A DNA stretch of 5,027 nucleotides from Bdellovibrionales bacterium. Lineage in GTDB: Bacteria > Bdellovibrionota > Bdellovibrionia > Bdellovibrionales > Bdellovibrionaceae. The position numbers and the translations under genes are program-made. Below, one piece after another: positions 1 to 5,027 of the stretch (position 1 is the first letter of the stretch; the number at the start of each line of letters is the position of its first letter). The notes beneath the pieces are model-generated. The model was given only the letters and a program-made list of their open reading frames with translations, made no database searches and was not told the DNA's origin. The DNA lies in NCBI GenBank assembly GCA_027320785.1, contig DAHVKR010000139.1, positions 1 through 5,027 of the forward strand, read 5' to 3'.

Positions 1-2
1 CT

Positions 3-1013
3 CCTTTCACTTTGAAAAATAAGGGCTACACCTTAACTGGCCAAATTAATAATGTTTCAGGTTCTCGAAAAATAGCTCTATTTTTTCATGGCAGTGGAGT
101 TATTGATCGCTGGGAAACCATGCCCGCAAGTGAAACCTTAGACGGAAAACCCAGCCCCACATTTAAAATTATATCCAATGAACTCAATAAAAATGGAGTT
201 TCCACCTGTGTTTATGACAAAAGAGCCTTTAACGAAAAAGGGTCTCCTTTGTATGAAAAAATACTTAAAACTGATACATTTGAAAATATAAAATCCGATG
301 CCAATGCCGTTTTTCAGTATATAGAGTCACTTCACAAGTACGATAAAATAATACTGATTGGTCACTCTGAGGGAACAGTAACAGCCTCTGAAATTGCATT
401 TGACCATAAAGATAATCCCCATATTAGTTCTCTTATTCTAATAGGAGTTCTAGCTGAAAACTTGAAGAGCTCACTTCGACGTCAAATGACAGATATAATA
501 GCCCAGAACACATTCAAATCTGTTGATAAAAATAAGGATGGAAAAATATATCCCAAGGACGTTCCTGAAAACCTCAAAGCAGGTCTTCCTATTGACAAAA
601 TAGATACTCAAAAAAAAGGTTACATTACCTATCAAGATCTTATAACTATTTTAAATGCTCAATGGAATGAGGTTGAAAATCTCATCCAAAAATCTCCTGC
701 TGATGGACTTGTGATGAATAAGCCTGTTCAATGGTATAGAGATTTTTATAATCGTAAAACTTTAATCCAAAGAGCAAATGAATATACCCATCCCGTTTTA
801 ATTGTACATGGCGAATTGGATAAGCATGTTTTTTATAAAGACAACGCTGTGGCTTTAACAAAAAAAATGAAAAAATTAAAAAAAGAAGTCACCTTAAAGT
901 CCTTCCCTCTTTACGGTCATGGACTCTCACCCGAAAAAGATGGTCTTCCTACTTTAGGTCCGATTCAACAAGATGCCGTAAATACCATTGTAAACTGGGC
1001 CCTACTCCATTAA
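3..1013 (+). CDS. Alpha/beta hydrolase with inserted EF-hand pair, 5' end cut by window
   Basis: A serine hydrolase of the alpha/beta fold; substrate not predictable (esterase or peptidase-like). Numbering from the TTG at 12: oxyanion-loop motif HGSG (26-29), nucleophile elbow GHSEG with Ser119, acid candidate Asp270 in HGELD, and His303 in YGHG, all in family order. Between nucleophile and acid, where a cap domain normally sits, lie two EF-hand-like loops. The first (172-183, DKNKDGKIYPKD) has Asp/Asn/Asp at positions 1, 3, 5, Gly at 6 and Asp at 12. The second (198-209) keeps Asp1, Gly6, Ile8 and Asp12 but has Gln and Lys at 3 and 5, so it is probably a weak calcium site. The reading frame stays open upstream to the window edge and the residues before the TTG (PFT) fit the first strand, so the true start, and any signal peptide, lies outside. 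The gene looks AT-rich by eye, with A-runs near 858-890. Family confident; calcium role inferred. Confidence 0.85.
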   Translation, partial: PFTLKNKGYTLTGQINNVSGSRKIALFFHGSGVIDRWETMPASETLDGKPSPTFKIISNELNKNGVSTCVYDKRAFNEKGSPLYEKILKTDTFENIKSDANAVFQYIESLHKYDKIILIGHSEGTVTASEIAFDHKDNPHISSLILIGVLAENLKSSLRRQMTDIIAQNTFKSVDKNKDGKIYPKDVPENLKAGLPIDKIDTQKKGYITYQDLITILNAQWNEVENLIQKSPADGLVMNKPVQWYRDFYNRKTLIQRANEYTHPVLIVHGELDKHVFYKDNAVALTKKMKKLKKEVTLKSFPLYGHGLSPEKDGLPTLGPIQQDAVNTIVNWALLH

Positions 1014-1030
1014 AGGTTCTATAGCGACAA

Positions 1031-1059
1031 AGGAGAAGCTCTTTTCAGAGCCCCCTCCT
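1031..1059 (-). terminator. Hairpin between convergent stops, possible terminator
   Basis: The stem has an inner 5-bp part (GCTCT 1038-1042 with AGAGC 1047-1051) and an outer 5-bp part (AGGAG 1031-1035 with CTCCT 1055-1059), separated by an AA/CCC internal loop. Read on the minus strand the apical loop is GAAA, a stable GNRA tetraloop, which favours function in the minus-strand transcript. It sits 10 bases past the stop of the 94-aa gene and 18 bases past the hydrolase stop. The U-tract after it is poor in both directions, so intrinsic termination is only moderately supported. Confidence 0.45.
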
Positions 1060-1068
1060 CGTTCGAAA

Positions 1069-1353
1069 TTAGTAAAGTCTAAAGAAGCTATTGGGTCCAC
1101 ACTGGTTGTGCAGCCTTTGGTATTCCTCGGCTCGACTCACAAATTGATCGGGGCTTTTTTGAATTCGGACTTGGTCACTTAAAATCCATGCGCCCATGAC
1201 TCTTCCTATTAGAATCAGAACAATTGTGAGAAGGACAAAAATACCAACATCAGACGAGGCTAAATCTGATTTCATCAAAACTGGCTTTGCGTGTACCCGA
1301 ACTTCTCTATTCTTTTTGAAACTCGATATTTCTTGAAATCCTACTGATTCCAT
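1069..1353 (-). CDS. Small single-pass membrane protein, unknown function (94 aa)
   Basis: I do not recognise the family. The protein has a basic, polar N-terminal part (about 1-35), one strongly hydrophobic segment at about 36-58 (VGIFVLLTIVLILIG then RVMGAWIL), and a charged C-terminal tail (59-94) with one Cys near the end. By the charge pattern (KKNR, R, K before the helix) the N-terminus is likely cytoplasmic. I chose the ATG at 1353 because the frame can be extended upstream for 61 more codons, but that extension crosses a perfect palindrome and a stem-loop, has no good ribosome site, and looks non-protein-like. The site before the ATG is weak (AAGAG, 6 bases away). It converges with the hydrolase on its left. 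Its upstream region holds the 24-bp palindrome centred 76 bases before the start, a likely control site. A non-coding interpretation cannot be excluded. Confidence 0.55.
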   Translation of the reverse strand: MESVGFQEISSFKKNREVRVHAKPVLMKSDLASSDVGIFVLLTIVLILIGRVMGAWILSDQVRIQKSPDQFVSRAEEYQRLHNQCGPNSFFRLY

Positions 1354-1417
1354 ATTTTTCTCTTTTCTTGTCACTTCCCGTGACAGTCCTTCTCGCGACA
1401 ACGCAAAACAGTCCCTT

Positions 1418-1441
1418 TCTTGTGCAAAATTTTGCACAAGA
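1418..1441. promoter_or_regulatory. Perfect 24-bp palindrome, candidate operator
   Basis: Half-site TCTTGTGCAAAA followed directly by its exact reverse complement, with no spacer (centre between 1429 and 1430). Length, AT-rich centre and GTGC/GCAC arms are typical of a dimeric helix-turn-helix regulator site. It lies 65 bases upstream of the 94-aa gene's ATG on the minus strand. I do not recognise the motif as a known regulator's site; it is neither a CRP, FNR nor LexA consensus. Confidence 0.6.
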
Positions 1442-1521
1442 CAAAATACTCCATCGCCATATATCGCATGGTTATTGTGAGCCGATGAGATCAGCCTCGA
1501 TTCCCATCGGAGTTTTAATTC

Positions 1522-1553
1522 GAAGCATAAAAACAATGACGTTTTTATGCTTC
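1522..1553. repeat. Perfect 13-bp inverted repeat with 6-base loop
   Basis: GAAGCATAAAAAC (1522-1534) pairs without mismatch with GTTTTTATGCTTC (1541-1553) around the loop AATGAC. Two further pairs follow beyond one mismatch (1519-1520 with 1555-1556). It lies 61 bases past the stop of the 37-codon ORF and 169 bases before the 94-aa gene on the minus strand. There is no U-run directly after it on the minus strand (GAATTAAAAC). On the plus strand it is followed by AAAAATATTTTATT. It could be an RNA 3'-end or stability structure, part of an attenuator, or a DNA-binding dyad. Confidence 0.6.
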
Positions 1554-1613
1554 AAAAATATTTTATTGATTCAGCTCTTTTGCCCTTAGGCTTTCATTGA
1601 CAATCCCGAAAAC

Positions 1614-1727
1614 TTAATGTCGGGTCGAAGTAGAGATGAGAGAGAGTTGAATGCCCATCAAATCATTCACTTGCAAACCAACATGCACATTTGCATAAAT
1701 CAAAGTTGTATTAATATCTATAATCAT
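1614..1727 (-). CDS. Small ORF of 37 codons with strong ribosome-binding site
   Basis: This is too short for usual gene callers. It encodes MIIDINTTLIYANVHVGLQV followed by NDLMGIQLSLISTSTRH. The support is its initiation context: AGGGAGG ends 6 bases before the ATG, and a promoter-like pair lies just upstream, giving a leader of about 25 bases. The peptide is moderately hydrophobic without a clear membrane helix and has no cysteine; I do not recognise it. It follows tam on the same strand (140-base gap) and precedes the 94-aa membrane gene by 260 bases that contain two perfect dyads. It could be a small protein, a leader peptide governing downstream expression, or a chance ORF behind a real ribosome site. 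Confidence 0.5.
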   Translation of the reverse strand: MIIDINTTLIYANVHVGLQVNDLMGIQLSLISTSTRH

Positions 1728-1733
1728 GACATT

Positions 1734-1740
1734 CCTCCCT
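1734..1740 (-). promoter_or_regulatory. Strong Shine-Dalgarno of the 37-codon ORF
   Basis: On the minus strand AGGGAGG is separated from the ATG (1727-1725) by six bases. This is a better ribosome site than any of the large genes here shows, and it decides in favour of the small ORF being translated. Confidence 0.6.
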
Positions 1741-1758
1741 TCGTAAGAATGATTTCAG

Positions 1759-1786
1759 CATATATGTAAAGATTCGGACTTGTAAA
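1759..1786 (-). promoter_or_regulatory. Candidate sigma-70 promoter for the 37-codon ORF
   Basis: On the minus strand: -35 TTTACA (1786-1781, one mismatch to TTGACA), 16-base spacer, -10 TATATG (1764-1759, four of six). The predicted start is near 1752, giving a leader of about 25 bases to the ATG at 1727. The sequence directly upstream (about 1787-1812) is very AT-rich, like an UP element. Confidence 0.4.
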
Positions 1787-1789
1787 CAA

Positions 1790-1823
1790 TTATCTCAAAT
1801 AAATATTTTTAAGTCAGAGATAA
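1790..1823. repeat. 7-bp inverted repeat flanking AT-rich segment upstream of -35
   Basis: TTATCTC (1790-1796) and GAGATAA (1817-1823) form an exact inverted repeat around 20 AT-rich bases. One arm ends 4 bases from the -35 box of the small-ORF promoter. It could be a regulator site or coincidence in an AT-rich stretch. Confidence 0.3.
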
Positions 1824-1867
1824 GAATCACTCGAGTGCCAACATGGAACTAGTCTTTTAGAATTATC

Positions 1868-2647
1868 TTAACGTCTTCCCCAGATCAATACTCTCTTAAA
1901 AGGGTAAAAGAAGGGTTTATCATCTGGCAAAACTTGAAAAAGTCTTTCGCGATATTCCGATACAAACTTTTGATAATCTATATCACTCAGTCGACTCTTT
2001 ACAAAATTCAATGTGGTTCCCTTGACCCACTCAATCACACTTTCCCGCGAATCCAGCACATGGCCATAAACACGTAAGAATACTTTTTGTTCTTGAAAAC
2101 CCAGTTTAAAAAGTAAACGGGCGTATTCTTCAACTTTGAGCATCTTCATGCCGGGCTCTCGTGCTTCATGCCCTAAAAGATTTGCCCAGTGAGTTTCTTT
2201 GCTCATAATGCCAGCTAAGGTATGAGTCGGATAATCAAAGTTCATAGGCATTTGAATCGCGATTTGTCCTTGTGGTGCCAAATGCTTTGTCAGGCTCTCA
2301 AAAAGACGTGCATGATCTGAACACCACTGCAAAGCCGCATTTGAACAAATCACATCAAATTGTTTTTCCGGATTCCAATTTTCGATATCAGCTTTTTGAA
2401 ATTTTAAGTGATCCGTTTGGTAGGATTTTGCCATTTCGAGCATGGCATCCGATGTATCTATGCCGATGGTTTCAGAAGCTTTTAAATGTTGACTCAACTG
2501 GGCCGTGAGCTCTCCTGTACCGCATCCCAGATCTGCCACTCGCGGAGTTTTTGTTTGAATCAATAAATTCATCAAGTCAAAAAATGGTTGAGACCGTTGT
2601 TCTTTAAATTGATCGTACTGTTTGGGATTCCATACATCTTGTGCCAT
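1868..2647 (-). CDS. tam: Trans-aconitate 2-methyltransferase
   Basis: A cytoplasmic SAM-dependent methyltransferase that esterifies trans-aconitate, a by-product and inhibitor of the aconitase step, using S-adenosylmethionine. It is 259 aa, close to E. coli Tam (about 252). The Tam-type N-terminus WNPKQYDQFKEQRSQP (6-21) is followed by motif I ADLGCGTG (38-45), the ribose-binding acid Asp64 in IGIDTSDAM, Asp87 in KADIENW, the post-II motif SNAALQW (102-108) and IQMP (131-134) with PTH (140-142). The order and spacing match Tam. The conserved N-terminus fixes the ATG at 2647, although no clear Shine-Dalgarno precedes it. The protease gene upstream ends 119 bases away on the same strand, and an extended -10 element lies in that gap, so tam is probably transcribed alone. 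A related small-acid methyltransferase is possible; the fold is certain. Confidence 0.85.
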   Translation of the reverse strand: MAQDVWNPKQYDQFKEQRSQPFFDLMNLLIQTKTPRVADLGCGTGELTAQLSQHLKASETIGIDTSDAMLEMAKSYQTDHLKFQKADIENWNPEKQFDVICSNAALQWCSDHARLFESLTKHLAPQGQIAIQMPMNFDYPTHTLAGIMSKETHWANLLGHEAREPGMKMLKVEEYARLLFKLGFQEQKVFLRVYGHVLDSRESVIEWVKGTTLNFVKSRLSDIDYQKFVSEYRERLFQVLPDDKPFFYPFKRVLIWGRR

Positions 2648-2711
2648 GGTTTAACATTAAATTAAAGATCTAATAGGGTCATCGGAAACTTGCAGGACTC
2701 TCATTGATTTC

Positions 2712-2720
2712 ATTATAACA
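2712..2720 (-). promoter_or_regulatory. Extended -10 promoter element upstream of tam
   Basis: On the minus strand the sequence TGTTATAAT is a perfect TATAAT -10 box with the TGn extension. Seventeen bases further upstream there is no good -35 (GATCTC), as expected for extended -10 promoters. The predicted start near 2705 gives a leader of about 57 bases to the tam ATG. It lies between the protease stop and tam. Confidence 0.5.
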
Positions 2721-2766
2721 AGGCATTTGACACAGAGATCACGAATAAAGAGCTTGGACCATCGAT

Positions 2767-3738
2767 TCACTTTACATGATTCTCTTTGCAGACCACATCA
2801 GATAACTTAAAATTAGACGCGAAATGGGAAACTTCATGATTAATCCCCGCAACCGGAGAGAAAAATGAAGACCCCTGACATTGTTTAAATTCATTATTCT
2901 TTTGCGTGTCCGCAAAGGAGGCTACAGCAATAATTTCACCCTTAGAGTTTATCAAGGGCCCTCCGCTATTCCCCGGTACCGCATCGATTGTAGTTTGAAT
3001 AGCTCCCATTTTCATATTGGGAGGAAATGATTTATCAAAATTAACAAACTCACCAGGCTGATCCTTATCAGTCAATTTATCCTTCACAAGCGTATTTTTT
3101 ATCATCAAACATTTTTGCGAGTGCGGTACGATTTGACCAAATGAAGCATATTGACTGACTCCATCTGAATCTCTTTCTCCACGCATTGTTAGAGAGGGGT
3201 AGCCAATCGTATAAACACGCTCACCCATTTTGTAATTCTTGGCTATCGAAAGACAAGGTTTCTTTGTTACACCTGATGGTGGGAGAATAACGGCGACTTC
3301 GTTAAATTGCGTACATCTTCGCGGTGAATGAACTGTTACGGCCTCCTGATGCTCTTCAAAAGTGCACTGAGAAGTTAATTTAACATCGACTTTTGTTTCG
3401 ACACCGTCAATTTTAACAATGCATTGTTGGGGACGCGCTTTGATTCCTCTATCTTTCGATACTTCTTTTTTGTCACTGCAGTTTTCCAAACAATGTCCTG
3501 CTGTCAGGATATGTCCTTGATCTGATACGACAGCCCCCGAGCACTCATCCCATTGTCCATTTTTCATCAAAACAAAGATTTCAACACTTGTCGCCTGAGT
3601 TGAAAGTGTGCCGGCCAATTCCTTAATGGGAATAAACCCAGGTGTCGAAACGAATCCGCAAGAGGTGCCATTCGAAGCGCTTACACGGAGACTTAACGAT
3701 GTCACAGCGATTATAAAAATGATGCGTGCCCATTGCAT
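2767..3738 (-). CDS. Secreted trypsin-fold (S1) serine protease with Glu in place of catalytic Asp
   Basis: A 323-aa exported endopeptidase-like protein. The signal peptide has Arg5, a hydrophobic core at 6-17 and a likely VSA cleavage site near residue 21. The S1 landmarks are present: GAVVSDQGHILTAGHC with His82, then NEVAVILPP (146-154), then DAVPGNSGGP with Ser258. NEVAVI aligns with the family's NDIALL, so the catalytic Asp position is Glu147 (GAA). The nearby residues offer no alternative Asp. Eleven cysteines, ten of them after the predicted mature start and pairable around the core, suggest a disulfide-stabilised periplasmic or extracellular enzyme. The ATG at 3738 is forced: an in-frame TAA lies four codons upstream and later starts would lose the signal peptide. 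Its ribosome site GGAG is only 2 bases from the ATG. Activity is plausible, since norovirus 3C-like protease uses Glu in the same role, but a non-catalytic homologue cannot be excluded. Confidence 0.88.
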   Translation of the reverse strand: MQWARIIFIIAVTSLSLRVSASNGTSCGFVSTPGFIPIKELAGTLSTQATSVEIFVLMKNGQWDECSGAVVSDQGHILTAGHCLENCSDKKEVSKDRGIKARPQQCIVKIDGVETKVDVKLTSQCTFEEHQEAVTVHSPRRCTQFNEVAVILPPSGVTKKPCLSIAKNYKMGERVYTIGYPSLTMRGERDSDGVSQYASFGQIVPHSQKCLMIKNTLVKDKLTDKDQPGEFVNFDKSFPPNMKMGAIQTTIDAVPGNSGGPLINSKGEIIAVASFADTQKNNEFKQCQGSSFFSPVAGINHEVSHFASNFKLSDVVCKENHVK

Positions 3739-3906
3739 ATCTCCATATTAACAACCAGAGGAATCAAGGAGGTAGTGACTGCGAAAGTGATCGTTAAAAC
3801 CTTACCTTCGTCTGATATGTTTTCAGGCCGTATGACCTAGGATATTTACGCCTATCAAAATAATTACCCTTTACCCCCGCCCCTCTTATCATATAAAAAT
3901 AAAAGT

Positions 3907-4863
3907 ATGAAACCTGCCCCACTGAACATCCAACAGATGAAACCTCTTATTCCTCTTTGGACGGGTCACTCGCAAACTCTCCTGGGGCACTTGATCAGCT
4001 CCGATCCCTTTAAATTTTCAACTACAGAAGAAATTTTAACTTTGCCCGATGGAGATCAGATCTTGCTGAAATATCGAGATCAAAAGTCTTCCATCACCCT
4101 CAGCCTTTATCATGGGCTTGGCGGGGACTCTGATGCTGACTATATTCGTCGATCTTCCAACATTGCCCATGATCTGGGTTGGAATATTGTTTTAGTAAAT
4201 CACCGATGTGCCTCAAATAAAGCCCCATCTCAAAAAACCTATCATTCGGGTCGCGGCGAAGATGCCGATGCTGTTATTCAGTGGAGTCGCCAAAAATTTC
4301 AAAATTCAAAACAAGTCGTTCTAGGATTTTCAATGAGCGGAAGTATTCTACTGAACCTTCTCACCTCTCGTTATGGCGAACATCAACCTGATGCTGCCAT
4401 TATCGTCAACGCCCCACTTGATTTAAATCGAGCCTCGAAATTACTGACGACAGGCTTTTCTCGCATTTACGATTATCGTTTTTATCGCATTTTAAAAAAA
4501 TTAGTGGAGCAAAAAGAAAACCTCAAACTCCCCTCCATCGGCACGACTCGAAAATTTGATGATCTTTATACCTCAAAGGCCAATGGATTTATCGATGCTC
4601 AAGATTATTATATGCAATGCTCAGTTAAGGATTATCTGAACCGAATAAAAGTTCCCACCTATGTTTTGTCTTCAGAGGATGATCCTTTTATCGATATTCG
4701 AGACTATAAATCAGCCCAATGGAGCGAGAAGGTTCATCTCCATATCAGTCGATATGGTGGCCATATGGGTTATTACTCCAGAAAAAAAGACCCCCAATAT
4801 GGCCGCCGCTGGCTAGATCAATACTTGGTCTCTGTCTTTGATCAGATTCAAAGGAAATGGTGA
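3907..4863 (+). CDS. YheT-family alpha/beta hydrolase
   Basis: A 318-aa cytoplasmic hydrolase of the YheT (COG0429) type, whose physiological substrate is not settled in the family. The family signature runs in order: HSQTLLGHL near the N-terminus (21-29), HGLGGDSDADYIRR (69-82), NHR (98-100), YHSGRGEDADAVIQW (112-126), nucleophile elbow GFSMSG with Ser142, acid in SSEDDPFI (Asp258 or Asp259) and His286 in GGHMGYY. Two departures: the elbow has Ser144 where Gly is usual (AGC against GGC, one base), and NHRCAS lacks the Gly of the usual RGCS. The ATG at 3907 has only an A-rich leader and no clear Shine-Dalgarno; a second ATG at codon 11 repeats the first nine bases (ATGAAACCT) and is a credible alternative start. 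It is divergent from the protease and convergent, with a 2-base gap, with the gene on its right. Confidence 0.85.
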   Translation: MKPAPLNIQQMKPLIPLWTGHSQTLLGHLISSDPFKFSTTEEILTLPDGDQILLKYRDQKSSITLSLYHGLGGDSDADYIRRSSNIAHDLGWNIVLVNHRCASNKAPSQKTYHSGRGEDADAVIQWSRQKFQNSKQVVLGFSMSGSILLNLLTSRYGEHQPDAAIIVNAPLDLNRASKLLTTGFSRIYDYRFYRILKKLVEQKENLKLPSIGTTRKFDDLYTSKANGFIDAQDYYMQCSVKDYLNRIKVPTYVLSSEDDPFIDIRDYKSAQWSEKVHLHISRYGGHMGYYSRKKDPQYGRRWLDQYLVSVFDQIQRKW

Positions 4864-4865
4864 TA

Positions 4866-5027
4866 TCATCTCTCTAAAAAAGTCTTTGTGAAATCCTCTG
4901 GCATGCCATGGAAAATATTGGCATCCAGGGTTTGATTCGGCCCGATCTGCAACTTAGAACTGTCCGTGAATTGCCACAGATCAGGAGCCACATTATTTGG
5001 AGTAAACGGCCTCTCTGTTAACTGTGA
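4866..5027 (-). CDS. C-terminal fragment of a probable GH25 muramidase (lysozyme)
   Basis: The last 53 codons of a minus-strand gene whose start lies beyond the right edge. The frame is open from the edge to TGA at 4868-4866. The sequence APDLWQFTDSSKLQIGPNQT followed by LDANIFHG resembles the closing strand of glycoside hydrolase family 25 lysozymes, whose usual form is LWQ(Y/F)T, then a G, then vDxNxF and G. GH25 enzymes cut the glycan strand of peptidoglycan. The catalytic acidic residues would lie upstream and cannot be checked here. It converges with the YheT-like gene with only 2 bases between stops, so any terminator must lie within coding sequence. The coding status is well supported; the family assignment rests on this short tail. 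Confidence 0.6.
   Translation of the reverse strand, partial: SQLTERPFTPNNVAPDLWQFTDSSKLQIGPNQTLDANIFHGMPEDFTKTFLER

Noticed and set aside
12..14. TTG as the true start of the left-edge hydrolase
   Set aside because: The frame is open upstream to the window edge, the residues before it fit the domain's first strand, and no ribosome site can be assessed. The gene is treated as 5' partial.
1383..1414. Direct repeat ACAGTCC (1383-1389 and 1408-1414)
   Set aside because: Seven bases occurring twice is weak; no third copy or regular array, so neither CRISPR nor an iteron.
1354..1536. N-terminal extension of the 94-aa gene to an ATG at 1536
   Set aside because: The extra 61 codons start inside the stem-loop loop and run through the 24-bp palindrome, have no ribosome site, and do not read like a signal or domain.
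1368..1589. Plus-strand 73-codon ORF starting with TTG
   Set aside because: It runs antisense through both dyads, has no Shine-Dalgarno and overlaps the minus-strand signals; judged a shadow.
1601..1625. CCCGA/TCGGG hairpin overlapping the stop of the 37-codon ORF as its terminator
   Set aside because: Only 5 bp with a 10-base loop and no U-tract.
1828..1837. CACTCGAGTG palindrome as a tam terminator
   Set aside because: Five base pairs without a loop and no U-run; not enough for an intrinsic terminator.
2272..2508. Plus-strand 78-codon ORF
   Set aside because: Lies entirely antisense within tam, which has clear family motifs.
4899..4908. TGGCATGCCA palindrome
   Set aside because: Ten bases lying within the coding tail of the GH25-like gene; compatible with chance.

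Overview
The window is ordinary bacterial chromosome of moderate-to-low GC. Every CDS is short and uninterrupted, and there are no tRNA, rRNA, IS or CRISPR features. The protein families are a Tam-type methyltransferase, a YheT-type hydrolase, an exported cysteine-rich trypsin-fold protease and a probable GH25 muramidase. This set suggests a Gram-negative proteobacterium-like host. A Bdellovibrio-type predator, with many secreted proteases and muramidases, is possible, but that is inference only.

Layout, left to right. (1) An alpha/beta hydrolase on +, cut by the left edge, carries two EF-hand-like calcium loops inserted between its nucleophile and its acid/His residues. (2) It converges on a small minus-strand orphan gene for a 94-aa protein with one transmembrane helix; a GNRA-loop hairpin lies between the two stops. 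(3) A 514-base stretch (1354-1867) has no large gene but is dense in signals: a perfect 24-bp palindrome, a perfect 13-bp stem-loop, and a 37-codon minus-strand ORF with a near-ideal Shine-Dalgarno and a plausible promoter. (4) A trans-aconitate 2-methyltransferase (tam) on minus has its own extended -10 promoter. (5) A secreted S1-fold serine protease on minus has Glu where the catalytic Asp is expected. (6) A YheT-family hydrolase on + is divergent from the protease. (7) The C-terminal 53 residues of a probable GH25 lysozyme lie on minus, running off the right edge and ending 2 bases from the YheT-like stop.

There is no clear multi-gene pathway. The genes look like independent housekeeping and secreted functions, each with its own promoter. 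The least explained part is 1354-1867 together with the small membrane protein it leads into. All signals there read toward the left on the minus strand, so the 37-aa ORF, the two dyads and the 94-aa gene could form one regulated transcript. That reading is inference; the dyads, the Shine-Dalgarno and the ORFs themselves are directly visible.
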